A DNA stretch of 64,000 nt from Marinomonas fungiae (GTDB lineage: Bacteria > Pseudomonadota > Gammaproteobacteria > Pseudomonadales > Marinomonadaceae): contig NZ_LIQF01000002.1 of NCBI RefSeq assembly GCF_001418205.1, positions 452,289-516,288 on the forward strand. Direction: 5' to 3'. The notes below the pieces were generated by a model. That model was not told where the DNA came from, did not search any database, and saw nothing but the letters and a program-made list of their open reading frames with translations. This document shows, piece after piece, positions 49,467-59,313 of the stretch (position 1 is its first letter; each line of letters begins with the position of its first letter). The position numbers and the translations under genes were made by a program.

Positions 49467-50843
49467 GTGGTGCCTCGTAGAAGTGCGGTTCAGTTTATAT
49501 TAACCAAGTTAATCGCTTGCTACCTTGCTGTGATGGCAATTGTTTTGTCGGTGTTTATTGTTTGGTCTTACCATCATGTTGAGCAGCATCGAGATAACAT
49601 CGCAACACAATTGAAGTCTTCAGTCGAAGCTGCTCTAAGGCAATCTCCTGATGATGTATCAAAAGCCTTAGAGTGGTTAGCTATTGGCACTAATTTGAGT
49701 CAATCAGAAAAGGTTCCGTTACAGGCCATCGCGATACTCAGTGAAGAAGGTCATGTTCTATTCGCATGGCCGGACGCGCAACAAGTGGCAGATACGAATT
49801 CTCTCACCTTCAATGTATTAAATCTTAAAGACTCTCCCTTTACTCTTGCCATTGCTTTCTCTGAAACTCTTTTGGAAAACGTCTTTACCCAAGATCTTTG
49901 GTTGTTTGTTGTGGTGTTTCTTTGCCAGTTGGCATTACTCCTTATTTTAATGAAGTACTTAGTAAGGCGCGGCATTTCTAGAGCGTTCAGCAGCTTTATG
50001 CGTGAGCTGAGCTTAGTGAATCTGCGTCATCCATCCCCTCTGCAAGCGGATTCATTCTTAGGTCAATTTGGCGAATATCGGCAGGTTTTGGCGGGAGTGA
50101 ATCGTGTGGTTTTGTCTTTGGCCAAATCTAGGGGAGAGTTAACTGAGATCAACCTTGGTCTTGAAAAACATATCCAAGAAAAGACCGCGTCCTTGGCTGA
50201 GCGTAATGAAGAGTTGCTGATTCTTAATAAGCAACTATCAATCATTGCTAATACTGATTCCTTGACTCAGGTGTATAACCGTACCCGCTTCGACGTGTTG
50301 TTCAAAGAGCATGTGGAGCATGCTAAGCGGCGCAGCACGCCCTTATCGATCTTATTAGTGGATCTGGATGATTTTAAAAAAGTGAATGATCGTTTTGGTC
50401 ATCAAGCGGGAGATCAAGTGCTCAAGCATGCTGCCCAGTTGATTCAAACCGTGGTGGGGGAGGATGGTGTCGTTGCGCGTTGGGGTGGGGAAGAGTTTGC
50501 TGTGCTGTTGCCCTATTTTGATTTAACGAAAGCTGAGGCTAAGGCTGAGTCGTTGCGAGCCAGCGTAGCTAAAGCACGTTTTGAAGAGCAAGAGATTAAA
50601 GTGACCACCAGCATCGGTATGGCTCAGTTGAATCAGTTTGAAACAGCATCACAGTTGCTAAAACGTGCAGATGATGCCCTATATGACGCCAAAGGATCTG
50701 GTCGAAACCGAGTTATTATCGCTTATTACGAGCAAAACCCTACACAATTAGATCTAGCAGATGGCGAGTTTATTGAGGTCTTCGATGCTGTGTCAGAGCC
50801 CAGTCAATGTGTACCAGGAGTTTCTCAGAAGCTCCCATCCTAG
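49467..50843 (+). CDS. Membrane diguanylate cyclase (GGDEF domain)
   Basis: 458 aa from GTG 49467, chosen for AAGGG 7 bases upstream; the in-frame GTG at 49407 has no such site. Two transmembrane helices (about 11-33 and 144-163) flank a short periplasmic sensor region; a coiled coil (about 225-260) leads to a GGDEF domain with DSLTQVYNR, FKKVNDRFGHQAGD and active-site GGEEF at 340-344. There is no RxxD inhibitory site five residues before it. It should make cyclic di-GMP. Its last 74 bases overlap queG on the opposite strand. Confidence 0.92.
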   Translation: MVPRRSAVQFILTKLIACYLAVMAIVLSVFIVWSYHHVEQHRDNIATQLKSSVEAALRQSPDDVSKALEWLAIGTNLSQSEKVPLQAIAILSEEGHVLFAWPDAQQVADTNSLTFNVLNLKDSPFTLAIAFSETLLENVFTQDLWLFVVVFLCQLALLLILMKYLVRRGISRAFSSFMRELSLVNLRHPSPLQADSFLGQFGEYRQVLAGVNRVVLSLAKSRGELTEINLGLEKHIQEKTASLAERNEELLILNKQLSIIANTDSLTQVYNRTRFDVLFKEHVEHAKRRSTPLSILLVDLDDFKKVNDRFGHQAGDQVLKHAAQLIQTVVGEDGVVARWGGEEFAVLLPYFDLTKAEAKAESLRASVAKARFEEQEIKVTTSIGMAQLNQFETASQLLKRADDALYDAKGSGRNRVIIAYYEQNPTQLDLADGEFIEVFDAVSEPSQCVPGVSQKLPS

Positions 50844-51840
50844 CTTGTTCTAGGCTTTCAATAATATCGATTCTTGTGGCGGCATTACCCAGTGCAACGG
50901 CGATGTTACGGCGCCAGTTTTCGTAACCTGTTCGGCGAATAGGGGAGCCTTCCGTGTTTTTTAAGAAAGTGTCTTCGTCCCAATTAAACAAAGTCAGCAA
51001 GTCTTCATTATCAAGGTTGTGCCGTGGCTGAAAGTCCAGCTCTTGAGTGTGCTTGGCAAACTTGGTCCATGGGCATACTAGCTGACAATCATCACAACCA
51101 AAAATCCGGTTGCCCATTTTCGGACGCAGCTCTTCAGGGATAATGCCGTCGTATTCAATGGTTAGATAAGAGATGCATTTGCTGGCGTCTAGTACCCAAG
51201 GTTCAACAAATGCATCGGTCGGACATTTGTCTAAACAGGCACTGCAGCTACCACAATGGCGCTTGGAGGTAGGGGCATCGACTGGTAAGGGTAAGTTGGT
51301 GAATATTTCGCCGAGCAAAAACCAGCTACCTGCTTTCGGTGATAATAGTAGCGTGTTTTTACCAATCCAGCCCATGCCTGCTTGCTCTGCAATTTGGCGC
51401 TCTAATATCGGAGCGCTATCAACAAAAGCGCGATAGCCATGATCGCCAACCGTCTGCTCAATTTTTTTAGCAAGTTGCGTTAAACGCTTGCGAATCAGTT
51501 TGTGGTAATCGCGCCCCAAGGCGTAACGCGCAATATAGCCTTTGTCTTTGGTTTGTAGACGTTTAACCGTTTCTACGGATTCTGGTAGGTAAGCCATGCT
51601 CAAGCTGAGCACGCGTTGTGTGCCTTCATGCAAATTGGCGGGGGCAAAGCGTAAATCAGCGTGATTGGCTAAGTAGTCCATTTCACCGTGATAGCCTTGT
51701 TCTAACCAAGCATTAAAGTCTGTGCGATATTGTTCCAGCTCAGGATCGACAATACGACATTCGTTAAAGCCAAATTCCTTGGCCCATTGCTTAATATCCT
51801 GTGTAAGCTGGTGTAAATCGCAATCAGAGAAAGAAGACAC
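50770..51840 (-). CDS. queG: Epoxyqueuosine reductase
   Basis: 356 aa cobalamin- and iron-sulfur-dependent enzyme, the last step of queuosine tRNA modification. Two 4Fe-4S cluster motifs: CGSCSACLDKCP and FGCDDCQLVCPW. N-terminal cobalamin-binding region with YHGEMDYL and RVLSLSMAYLP; the aspartate of the ALGRDYHKLIR segment is conserved. Its 3' end runs into the last 74 bases of the cyclase gene on the other strand. Confidence 0.95.
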   Translation of the reverse strand: MSSFSDCDLHQLTQDIKQWAKEFGFNECRIVDPELEQYRTDFNAWLEQGYHGEMDYLANHADLRFAPANLHEGTQRVLSLSMAYLPESVETVKRLQTKDKGYIARYALGRDYHKLIRKRLTQLAKKIEQTVGDHGYRAFVDSAPILERQIAEQAGMGWIGKNTLLLSPKAGSWFLLGEIFTNLPLPVDAPTSKRHCGSCSACLDKCPTDAFVEPWVLDASKCISYLTIEYDGIIPEELRPKMGNRIFGCDDCQLVCPWTKFAKHTQELDFQPRHNLDNEDLLTLFNWDEDTFLKNTEGSPIRRTGYENWRRNIAVALGNAATRIDIIESLEQARMGASEKLLVHIDWALTQHRRPQ

Positions 51841-51861
51841 AATAGAATCGTTTTTTAAATG

Positions 51862-51917
51862 CGCACTTTAATAGTGCGGGTTTGGCAAGGCGAAGTAGGA
51901 GTATGTGACTCCTACTT
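51862..51917. repeat. Two adjacent inverted repeats between queG and a small gene
   Basis: First: CGCACT/AGTGCG (51862-51867 and 51873-51878). Second: AAGTAGGAGT/ACTCCTACTT (51893-51902 and 51908-51917), a perfect ten-base-pair stem with loop ATGTG. Neither has a T-run after it in the minus direction used by the flanking genes, so they are not canonical terminators; they may be RNA structure in the leader of queG. Confidence 0.6.
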
Positions 51918-51928
51918 TGAGGTATTGC

Positions 51929-52189
51929 TTAGTAAAGATTGCTGTCGCTTTTAACTGTATCCATCAACAATTTGATGAACAAGCGATCTGCGTCTGAATG
52001 TTCTTCAGGGATCTTTAGAGTCGTTTGACTAGAAACTGCTTCGGCAATTACTTGGTAAGCATTCGGTTCGTTGATGTGTTGTTTTGCAATACGAACCAAT
52101 TCGCCTGATAGTTCCGGTTCCATCAACATTTTGCGAAAGCAACGCAAAAATTCATCGATGATACGTTGTTGATTTAGTTCTGAAGCCAT
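51929..52189 (-). CDS. Hypothetical 86-aa protein
   Basis: 86 aa, helical, no signal peptide and no family I recognise. Composition (NQQRIIDEFLRCFRKML near the N-terminus) suggests a small soluble helical protein. AGGAGTT lies about 6 bases upstream of the ATG. It precedes queG on the same strand at 88 bases, separated by two hairpins. Function unknown. Confidence 0.6.
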   Translation of the reverse strand: MASELNQQRIIDEFLRCFRKMLMEPELSGELVRIAKQHINEPNAYQVIAEAVSSQTTLKIPEEHSDADRLFIKLLMDTVKSDSNLY

Positions 52190-52612
52190 AATGGTAACTC
52201 CTTAATTCATAATATAAGTATGACACCATGAAAGCCCTATTAGAGCAAGAAGAATGGCGATAAATACGGCTTTTTCATTGACACACTATGGCGTGCCTGA
52301 CAAAATGTCCGCTTACGTCGGCAATACCCCGCTGACTATCTCTTCTGATGGTGGCCAACAGCCCCTTCCATACGACTCAGTATAGTCGTTGCACTAAGTA
52401 TTGTAGGTAGAATTTTAACTGGCAATACTTCTCCTCGCGAAAAGACGCGGGCAGTGTCAAAACTGCGATTTCTTGCGTTTGAGTGTTCCTTGATAATAGG
52501 CATCTCATTTGTTTTGCAAACATCGTTTTATCAACTTTTATCTGACCTTGGTATGCGGTTACAATAGACGCACCAAAATAGCAGATTGATGAACACTATA
52601 GAGGTTTACAAG
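52190..52612. other. Intergenic region upstream of ilvI
   Basis: A 423-base region between the divergent 86-aa gene and ilvI. Contents: a 43-codon open frame at 52254-52385, a short GC stem near 52432-52450 (CTCGCG/CGCGGG), and a TACAAT -10-like hexamer at 52560-52565 without a good -35 box. I see no leader peptide rich in Ile, Leu or Val and no terminator that would make a classical ilv attenuator. It probably holds the ilvIH promoter and regulatory sites. Confidence 0.5.
52254..52385 (+). CDS. Possible 43-aa small protein
   Basis: Open frame ATG GCG ATA AAT... to TAG, with a purine-rich AAGAAG directly before the ATG. The product has no signal peptide and no similarity I recognise; composition (for example HYGVPDKMSAYVGN) looks protein-like rather than random. 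In the absence of conservation data this may well be chance. Confidence 0.2.
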   Translation: MAINTAFSLTHYGVPDKMSAYVGNTPLTISSDGGQQPLPYDSV

Positions 52613-54331
52613 GTGGAGTTATTATCCGGTGGTGAAATGATCGCCCGCTTCCTCAAAGACGAGGGAGTAGAATACATTTATGGTTATCCAGGTGGTGCAG
52701 CATTGCACATTTATGATGCACTGCATCGCCAATCTGATGTCAAGCACGTCCTTGTCCGTCACGAGCAAGCGGCAACGCACATGGCTGACGGTTACGCGCG
52801 TGCGACAGGCAAACCTGGGGTCGTACTGGTCACCTCTGGTCCTGGCGCAACAAACACTGTAACAGGTATTGCGACAGCCTTCATGGACTCCATCCCTATG
52901 GTGGTCATCTGTGGTCAGGTAATGAGTTACTTGATTGGTGAAGATGCGTTCCAAGAAACAGATATGATTGGTGTGTCTCGTCCAATCGTTAAGCATAGCT
53001 TTAGTGTTAAGCATCCTTCGGAAATTCCTATGATTCTGAAGAAAGCTTTCTACATTGCGAGCAGCGGTCGCCCTGGACCTGTGGTTGTGGATATTCCAAA
53101 AGACATGACCATGCCAAATGAAAAATTTGAATACAGCTACCCAGAGTCGGTATCGCTGCGTTCTTACACTCCGCCAGCGAAAGGCCATAGCGGCCAAATT
53201 AAGAAAGCGGTGGATCTATTGTTGGCGGCTAAGCGTCCAATGATCTATGCCGGCGGTGGTGTCATTATGGGTGGCGGCTCTGAGCTACTGACTAAGCTTG
53301 CACAGCAGCTGGAATACCCAGTAACGAATACGCTAATGGGTCTTGGTGGTTATCCTGGTACGGATAAACAGTTCGTTGGTATGTTAGGTATGCACGGTTC
53401 TTACGAAGCTAACCAAGCGATGCACCACAGTGATTTGATCTTAGCGATTGGTGCGCGTTTTGACGACCGTGTAACAAACGATCCAGATAAGTTCTGTCCA
53501 AGCGCGAAAATCATCCATGTAGATATTGATCCTGCGTCGATTTCTAAAACGATTCGTGCGGACGTGCCAATTGTTGGTCCAGTGATTCAAGTTCTGGAAG
53601 AAATGTTGTCCTTGATTGACGATGCGCCTGCACGTTCAAACAAAGAAGCAATTAATAGCTGGTGGAAGCAAATTAATGAATGGCGTCAGGTTCACGGTGG
53701 TCGTTATGACACAACCAGTGAAAAGATCAAGCCTCAAGCCGCAGTGGAAGCCTGCTGGCGTGCAACCAATGGTGATGCGTTTGTAGCATCAGATGTAGGT
53801 CAGCACCAGATGTTCACGGCTCAGTACTACAAGTTCGCGAAACCTTACCGTTGGATCAACTCTGGCGGTCTTGGCACGATGGGCTTTGGCTTGCCTGCAG
53901 CAATGGGCGTTAAGATGAACTTCCCTGAAGAGACGGTTGTGTGTGTGACAGGTGAAGGTAGTATCCAGATGAATATTCAGGAGCTATCGACTTGTCTTCA
54001 ATACGGACTGCCAGTGAAGATTCTATGTTTGAACAACGGCTACTTAGGCATGGTTCGCCAGTGGCAAGACATGAACTACGAAGGTCGTCACTCAAACTCT
54101 TACCTAGATTCACTGCCTGAATTTAAAACATTGATGGACGCCTACCGTCACAAGTACGTTGAAATCCGTACTAAAGACGAGCTAGATGCGAAGATGGAAG
54201 AAGCGTTCGCGATGAAAGATCAGCTTGTATTCATCAACTGTTATGTAGACCCAGAGGAACACGTATACCCAATGCAAGTACCACGCGGTTCTATGCGTGA
54301 TATGTTCCTAAGCAAAACGGAGCGAACTTAA
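52613..54331 (+). CDS. ilvI: Acetolactate synthase large subunit
   Basis: 572 aa from GTG 52613, which has AGAGG 8 bases upstream and gives VELLSGGEM, the family N-terminus; the ATG at 52586 adds nine residues. ThDP enzyme, first common step of valine, leucine and isoleucine synthesis. [14 protein letters not shown] and the catalytic Glu in [18 protein letters not shown] are intact; the ThDP-Mg motif is GEGSIQMN...NNGYLGMV. Followed after one base by ilvH. Confidence 0.97.
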   Translation: MELLSGGEMIARFLKDEGVEYIYGYPGGAALHIYDALHRQSDVKHVLVRHEQAATHMADGYARATGKPGVVLVTSGPGATNTVTGIATAFMDSIPMVVICGQVMSYLIGEDAFQETDMIGVSRPIVKHSFSVKHPSEIPMILKKAFYIASSGRPGPVVVDIPKDMTMPNEKFEYSYPESVSLRSYTPPAKGHSGQIKKAVDLLLAAKRPMIYAGGGVIMGGGSELLTKLAQQLEYPVTNTLMGLGGYPGTDKQFVGMLGMHGSYEANQAMHHSDLILAIGARFDDRVTNDPDKFCPSAKIIHVDIDPASISKTIRADVPIVGPVIQVLEEMLSLIDDAPARSNKEAINSWWKQINEWRQVHGGRYDTTSEKIKPQAAVEACWRATNGDAFVASDVGQHQMFTAQYYKFAKPYRWINSGGLGTMGFGLPAAMGVKMNFPEETVVCVTGEGSIQMNIQELSTCLQYGLPVKILCLNNGYLGMVRQWQDMNYEGRHSNSYLDSLPEFKTLMDAYRHKYVEIRTKDELDAKMEEAFAMKDQLVFINCYVDPEEHVYPMQVPRGSMRDMFLSKTERT

Positions 54332-54332
54332 T

Positions 54333-54824
54333 ATGCGACACATTATCTCAGTTTTAATGGAAAACGAACCGGGTGCATTGTCGCGTGTTGTAGGCTTGTT
54401 CTCGCAGCGTAACTTCAACATTGAAACGCTAAACGTTGCCCCAACGGATGATCCAACTCTGTCACGTCTGACGCTGACAACGTTTGGTTCTGATCAAGTG
54501 GTTGAGCAAATCACTAAGCAGCTAAACAAACTAATCGACGTAGTTAAGCTGGTGGATTTGACGGAAGGTCAACACATTGAGCGTGAGTTAATGTTGGTTA
54601 AGGTTCGTGCCTCTGGTGCACAGCGTGCCGAAGTGAAGCGTACGGTGGATATTTTCCGTGGCAACATCATTGATATGACGCCTTCTATCTATACCATGCA
54701 GATTGTTGGTGAGTCAGACAAGCTAGATGGCTTCCTGCAAGCGCTAGGTGGCATGCACATTCTCGAAGTGGTGCGTACTGGTGTATCGGGTATTGCTCGT
54801 GGCGAGAAAACCTTGTCATTATAA
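54333..54824 (+). CDS. ilvH: Acetolactate synthase small (regulatory) subunit
   Basis: 163 aa. N-terminal ACT domain starts HIISVLMENEPGALSRVVGLF and includes the RNFNIETL segment that binds valine for feedback inhibition; the C-terminal half activates IlvI. Nearly abuts ilvI; strong terminator immediately after. Confidence 0.98.
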   Translation: MRHIISVLMENEPGALSRVVGLFSQRNFNIETLNVAPTDDPTLSRLTLTTFGSDQVVEQITKQLNKLIDVVKLVDLTEGQHIERELMLVKVRASGAQRAEVKRTVDIFRGNIIDMTPSIYTMQIVGESDKLDGFLQALGGMHILEVVRTGVSGIARGEKTLSL

Positions 54825-54844
54825 GGTTTGTCTACATCTGACTT

Positions 54845-54874
54845 TAAAAAACGCGCCATTAGGCGCGTTTTTTT
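54845..54874 (+). terminator. Terminator of ilvIH
   Basis: Stem ACGCGCC/GGCGCGT (54851-54857 and 54862-54868) with loop ATTA, A-run before and T-run after. It ends the ilvIH transcript. Confidence 0.9.
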
Positions 54875-54931
54875 ATGCGTGCAATATTCGATTTATCACC
54901 TGCATTTTTTTGATGTCTTTTAACATTTTTC

Positions 54932-54955
54932 TGACAATTGTTGAGTGAATTGTCA
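54932..54955. promoter_or_regulatory. Perfect 8-bp dyad, candidate operator
   Basis: TGACAATT (54932-54939), 8-base spacer, AATTGTCA (54948-54955). It is in the 248-base gap between ilvH and the acidic periplasmic protein gene, about 120 bases before its start. Perfect arms with an even spacer fit a dimeric regulator, but no such regulator is identified. Confidence 0.45.
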
Positions 54956-55072
54956 TCTCGAATAGCATTTAGTTCTTACTGGGAGTAATTGCGTAACTGA
55001 CTGATTCTGGGTTTATTTTTTCTCAATAGTAGCCACAATGATATTACACATTCATTGAAACAGGACGATACT

Positions 55073-55576
55073 ATGAACACTTCAACAGCACTTAAGAATA
55101 CAGCGACAATGGTTAAGAAAGGCGCCTTGGCATCAGCTATTGCTGCCGCAACCTTGGTAGGGACTTCCGCTTACGCAGACGACTTGGCGTGTGCTCGAGT
55201 AGCTGGTAATGAGGCTGCAGTAGAGATTGCTAAGGCGCAGGAAGATTGGAGTGAGATTTTTACATCTGAAGCTAAGCTTGCTTACTCTAAGACGGAATGC
55301 TTTATCGATAAGCATTTAACGGCTGATAATGCAGAGGATAACTGGGAAGAAATCAAAGAGGGTTTCCAAGAGGGAATGGCAGACCTGCATGAAGAGTTCC
55401 AAGACCAAGTAGACAACGCAAAAGATGCTTATGAAGAAGCAAAAGAAAGTGCTGATACTGACGAAGCTCTTGCCGAAGCGGAAGAAACTTATGACGAAAC
55501 CATGGAAGAAATCAGTGAGTCTTACCAGCGTTCAGTTGCTGCATTGAAAGAAAAACTAGGTATCAACGAATCATAA
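55073..55576 (+). CDS. Acidic, helical periplasmic protein of unknown function
   Basis: 167 aa from ATG 55073 with AGGA 7 bases upstream. A Sec signal peptide (hydrophobic SAIAAATLVGTSAYA) with cleavage AYA-DD gives a mature protein of about 130 residues, very rich in Glu, Asp and Ala and predicted almost entirely alpha-helical or coiled coil. Two cysteines in the first half could form a disulfide. I recognise no domain. It sits between ilvIH and ilvY with its own terminator, so it is probably monocistronic. The signal peptide argues for a periplasmic location. Confidence 0.75.
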   Translation: MNTSTALKNTATMVKKGALASAIAAATLVGTSAYADDLACARVAGNEAAVEIAKAQEDWSEIFTSEAKLAYSKTECFIDKHLTADNAEDNWEEIKEGFQEGMADLHEEFQDQVDNAKDAYEEAKESADTDEALAEAEETYDETMEEISESYQRSVAALKEKLGINES

Positions 55577-55596
55577 GTTGAAGTGTATTTAGAGAG

Positions 55597-55622
55597 ACGG
55601 CTGCCCTAGGGTGGCCGTTTTT
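55597..55622 (+). terminator. Terminator of the acidic periplasmic protein gene
   Basis: ACGGCTGCC/GGTGGCCGT (55597-55605 and 55610-55618) pairs over nine positions including two wobble pairs, loop CTAG, then a short T-run. It also separates the gene from convergent ilvY. Confidence 0.75.
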
Positions 55623-55643
55623 ATTTGTGTCTAGGCAGTAAGA

Positions 55644-56528
55644 TTAAACGCTAACCTGATCCCAAAAGGCTTTGACAATCGGGTTGCTCAAGCTTTTCTT
55701 CAAGGTAAATAATCCCACATCGAAAGGTTCTAGCTCAGGGTGAACATCAATCACTTTCACGCTATCAGCCAACGGGCTGTTATCGAGTACCAGTTGTGGT
55801 ACGACGCCCACACCAAAACCGAGCGACACCATGCTGACAATGGCCTCGTTACCTGACACTTGCGCATAAATAGACGGTTTGATGCCTTTGTGGCGAAACC
55901 ATTGATCAATGCGTGTGCGGCCAATACCTTCCTCTGACACGATCATCGGCACCGTTTGCCAATCAATCATATCCAATTGATTCATGCCCAGCTTATGTAG
56001 CACTGCATCATCATTTGGCGCGATAAACACTAGTGGTGATATGGCAATACGCTTAAATTCCATAACCGAAGGAATCGAATTAGGGCGAGCGGCAATGCTG
56101 ATGTCTTCGTGTTTATTTTGAACTCGGGCTATGGCGGGTACCGGATCGCCAGTGTGGATTTTGATTTCAATCTGCGGATAGCGCCCTCGAAATTTACTCA
56201 GGATACTATAGAGGAAGCTATAACTGGCGGTGACCGAACAGTAAAGGCTTAACTCTCCCTTAAGTTGCTCGGCGCTGCTGCCAAGGGATTGTTTAAACAC
56301 ATCCCATCCGGCTAAGGTTTCCCGTGCATAGCGTTGAAATTTTAGGCCGTCTTGGGTCAGTGCAACAGAGCGGTTGTCGCGAATAAAGAGGATTTGGCCA
56401 AGTTCTTCTTCAATCTGTTTAATGTGTCGGCTTAAGGTTGAAGCGCTCATGTGTAGAGCCTCACTGGTGCGGCTGAAGTGCAGGCTTTCACTTAAATGTA
56501 AGAAAACTCTGAGACTCTTAGTGTCCAT
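55644..56528 (-). CDS. ilvY: LysR-family regulator IlvY
   Basis: 294 aa. N-terminal winged helix-turn-helix (about 1-60: LSESLHFSRTSEALHMSASTLSRHIK in two blocks) and a C-terminal substrate domain. It resembles E. coli IlvY along most of its length (SVTASYSFLYSILSKFRGRYPQIEIK, APNDDAV, and VSMVSLGFGVGVVPQ, each shown only in part). It is divergent from ilvC, as ilvY is in E. coli, where it activates ilvC in response to acetolactate. Confidence 0.92.
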   Translation of the reverse strand: MDTKSLRVFLHLSESLHFSRTSEALHMSASTLSRHIKQIEEELGQILFIRDNRSVALTQDGLKFQRYARETLAGWDVFKQSLGSSAEQLKGELSLYCSVTASYSFLYSILSKFRGRYPQIEIKIHTGDPVPAIARVQNKHEDISIAARPNSIPSVMEFKRIAISPLVFIAPNDDAVLHKLGMNQLDMIDWQTVPMIVSEEGIGRTRIDQWFRHKGIKPSIYAQVSGNEAIVSMVSLGFGVGVVPQLVLDNSPLADSVKVIDVHPELEPFDVGLFTLKKSLSNPIVKAFWDQVSV

Positions 56529-56572
56529 AACTTAACCAATCTTGTTGATGTTTCACTTTTTGGGATACTGTT

Positions 56573-56596
56573 TTGCAAATATATCATTTTACGCAA
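56573..56596. promoter_or_regulatory. Candidate IlvY operator in the ilvY-ilvC intergenic region
   Basis: A TTGC/GCAA dyad (56573-56576 and 56593-56596) with an A+T-rich 16-base spacer lies in the 143-base divergent gap. A LysR-type regulator binds such dyads; the exact contact sites cannot be read from sequence alone. Confidence 0.4.
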
Positions 56597-56659
56597 TGAG
56601 ATGTTTGTTTTATTGTATCCACAAGCTGAATGATCAGCACAAAACAACAAGTTTTCTAA

Positions 56660-57688
<1,029 letters not shown>

Positions 57689-57746
57689 TCCGCTTAGCTG
57701 AGTGATCAGCAGCCGATTGATCTTAAGACGTTTAGTCTAGGTTCAA

Positions 57747-57784
57747 AAGAAAAGCCGTACTGGGTAAACTGGTACGGCTTTTTT
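57747..57784 (+). terminator. Terminator of ilvC
   Basis: AAAGCCGTAC/GTACGGCTTT (57751-57760 and 57772-57781) with a T-run to 57784, and an A-run before the stem. It lies between ilvC and the Lrp-family gene. Confidence 0.88.
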
Positions 57785-57816
57785 CATTTTTACCTCTGGG
57801 GTAGGTCAGTCTCAAT

Positions 57817-58275
57817 ATGGATAAGATTAGTTGGAAGTTGTTGAAAGCATTAGAAGAAAATGGTCGCCTTAGCTATTCAGAACTTGCCAAGTTAGTGCAT
57901 TTGTCGGCACCTGCCGTGGCTGAGCGTATTAAAAAGCTCGAAGAGCAGGGTGTCATCACTGGTTATCAGGCCAAGATCAATCTTGAGAGAGCAGGGATTC
58001 CGATTACTGCACTGGTGGAATGTGAGGTGTATCGGACCAAGGAGCGTGAATTTAAAGAGCTGGTGCTCAGTCTTGATGAGGTACTGGACTGCTATAACGT
58101 CACAGGGCCTTCGGCATTCATCTTGCGTGTGGCGGTGTCATCTATGTCTCGCTTAGACATATTGCTAGAACGCTTGATTGATCTGAGCGACACTAAAACC
58201 ATGATGATTCTATCTCAACCGGTTAAACGAGAGATGCCGCTCAATATTGAAGAAACTACAGGCTCGTTTCCTTAG
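57817..58275 (+). CDS. Lrp/AsnC-family transcriptional regulator
   Basis: 152 aa. N-terminal helix-turn-helix (LLKALEENGRLSYSELAKLV and SAPAVAERIKKLEEQGVITGY) followed by the RAM/ACT ligand-binding domain (about 65-145). Members bind amino acids as co-effectors. It converges with the EamA exporter gene, their ends overlapping by 20 bases. Which gene it controls is unknown; the neighbouring exporters are candidates. Confidence 0.93.
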   Translation: MDKISWKLLKALEENGRLSYSELAKLVHLSAPAVAERIKKLEEQGVITGYQAKINLERAGIPITALVECEVYRTKEREFKELVLSLDEVLDCYNVTGPSAFILRVAVSSMSRLDILLERLIDLSDTKTMMILSQPVKREMPLNIEETTGSFP

Positions 58276-59146
58276 GGACTTCTGCATTAATAGGTACTGC
58301 TTTGCGTGGCCACTGACTGACAATCATACCTGTGAAGATCAGTGCACAACCGAACAAAGCTCGGTCACTTAATACTTCATCCATAAATAGCCAGCCACCA
58401 ATCACCGCAAAGACTGCCTCCATAGAAAGAATTAAAGCAGTAGTGCTCGGGGTCACCTGTCGCTGGGCAAGTGTTTGCAAGGTGAACGCAATGCCCGATG
58501 AAGCAACGCCTGCATAGACCAATGGCCACCAAGCCAGTTCAATGCTCTCAAATGTTGGTATTTCAAGCACAAAAGCCGTCAGACTCGCCCATAGAGTAGC
58601 CACAGCAAACTGCATAATTGAAAGCGGTAGAGCTGGAAGAGAGCGTGACAAGTAGCCAATCAATAATACGTGTAAGGTCCAAAATATAGTCCCCGCAAGC
58701 TCTAAGGCATCACCTTTATTAATAGCGAGGTTTGGGCCTATGGTTAAGATGTAAAAACCTGCTAAAGCAACGATTACCCCCATCCAAGTCAACCGATCAA
58801 CTGCATGTTTAAATAACAGGCCGACTAAAGGGACTAGCACGATGTACATGCTGGTAATAAAGCCCGCATTACCTGCTGTGGTGTACAAAAGTCCTGTTTG
58901 TTGAAAGGTAAAACCACAGAATAGTAAAGTGCCCGCAGCAAGACTGCCTTTTACTAATGCCTTCATTTGATAGGCTTGTTTACTCTTAAAAATAAACAGT
59001 AGGGGGATTAGCGAAAGCGTCGCCAAAAGGAAGCGCACGGCATTAAAAGTATGTGGGCCAATGACTTCCATAGCGGTACTTTGCGCAACAAATGCGAATC
59101 CCCAGATGCTGGCGGTAAGCCATAAAAATAAGTGTGAAATAGACAT
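58256..59146 (-). CDS. EamA/DMT-superfamily transporter
   Basis: 296 aa. Ten hydrophobic helices arranged as two EamA repeats of about 135 residues; typical signatures WGFAFVAQSTAMEVIGP at the N-terminus, RFLLATLSLIPLL, and EAVFAVIGGWLFMDE in the second repeat. Probably an exporter of amino acids or metabolites; substrate not deducible. The 3' end overlaps the Lrp gene and it diverges from the LysE-family gene. Confidence 0.92.
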   Translation of the reverse strand: MSISHLFLWLTASIWGFAFVAQSTAMEVIGPHTFNAVRFLLATLSLIPLLFIFKSKQAYQMKALVKGSLAAGTLLFCGFTFQQTGLLYTTAGNAGFITSMYIVLVPLVGLLFKHAVDRLTWMGVIVALAGFYILTIGPNLAINKGDALELAGTIFWTLHVLLIGYLSRSLPALPLSIMQFAVATLWASLTAFVLEIPTFESIELAWWPLVYAGVASSGIAFTLQTLAQRQVTPSTTALILSMEAVFAVIGGWLFMDEVLSDRALFGCALIFTGMIVSQWPRKAVPINAEVPKETSL

Positions 59147-59313
59147 GACATGCTCTCAATTTGTCGTTACAGTTGCCGCCTATTTTACGGTCAATAGCAA
59201 TCATCAGAACAGTAATATACCTTTGAAAATAAGGTGGTTGCCCTTAATTAAGAAGGTAATTCTGATAGTCTGCTTTGGAATCTAAAGTCATTCATTGCGA
59301 GGTGAATCCTAGA

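Noticed and set aside
52228..52263. 11-codon frame that could be an ilv attenuation leader peptide
   Set aside because: Contains only two leucines and no run of Ile, Val or Leu codons, and no terminator follows, so a classical ilv attenuator is not supported.
52622..53197. 191-aa minus-strand frame over ilvI
   Set aside because: Antisense shadow of the conserved N-terminal part of acetolactate synthase; sequence lacks any plausible fold.
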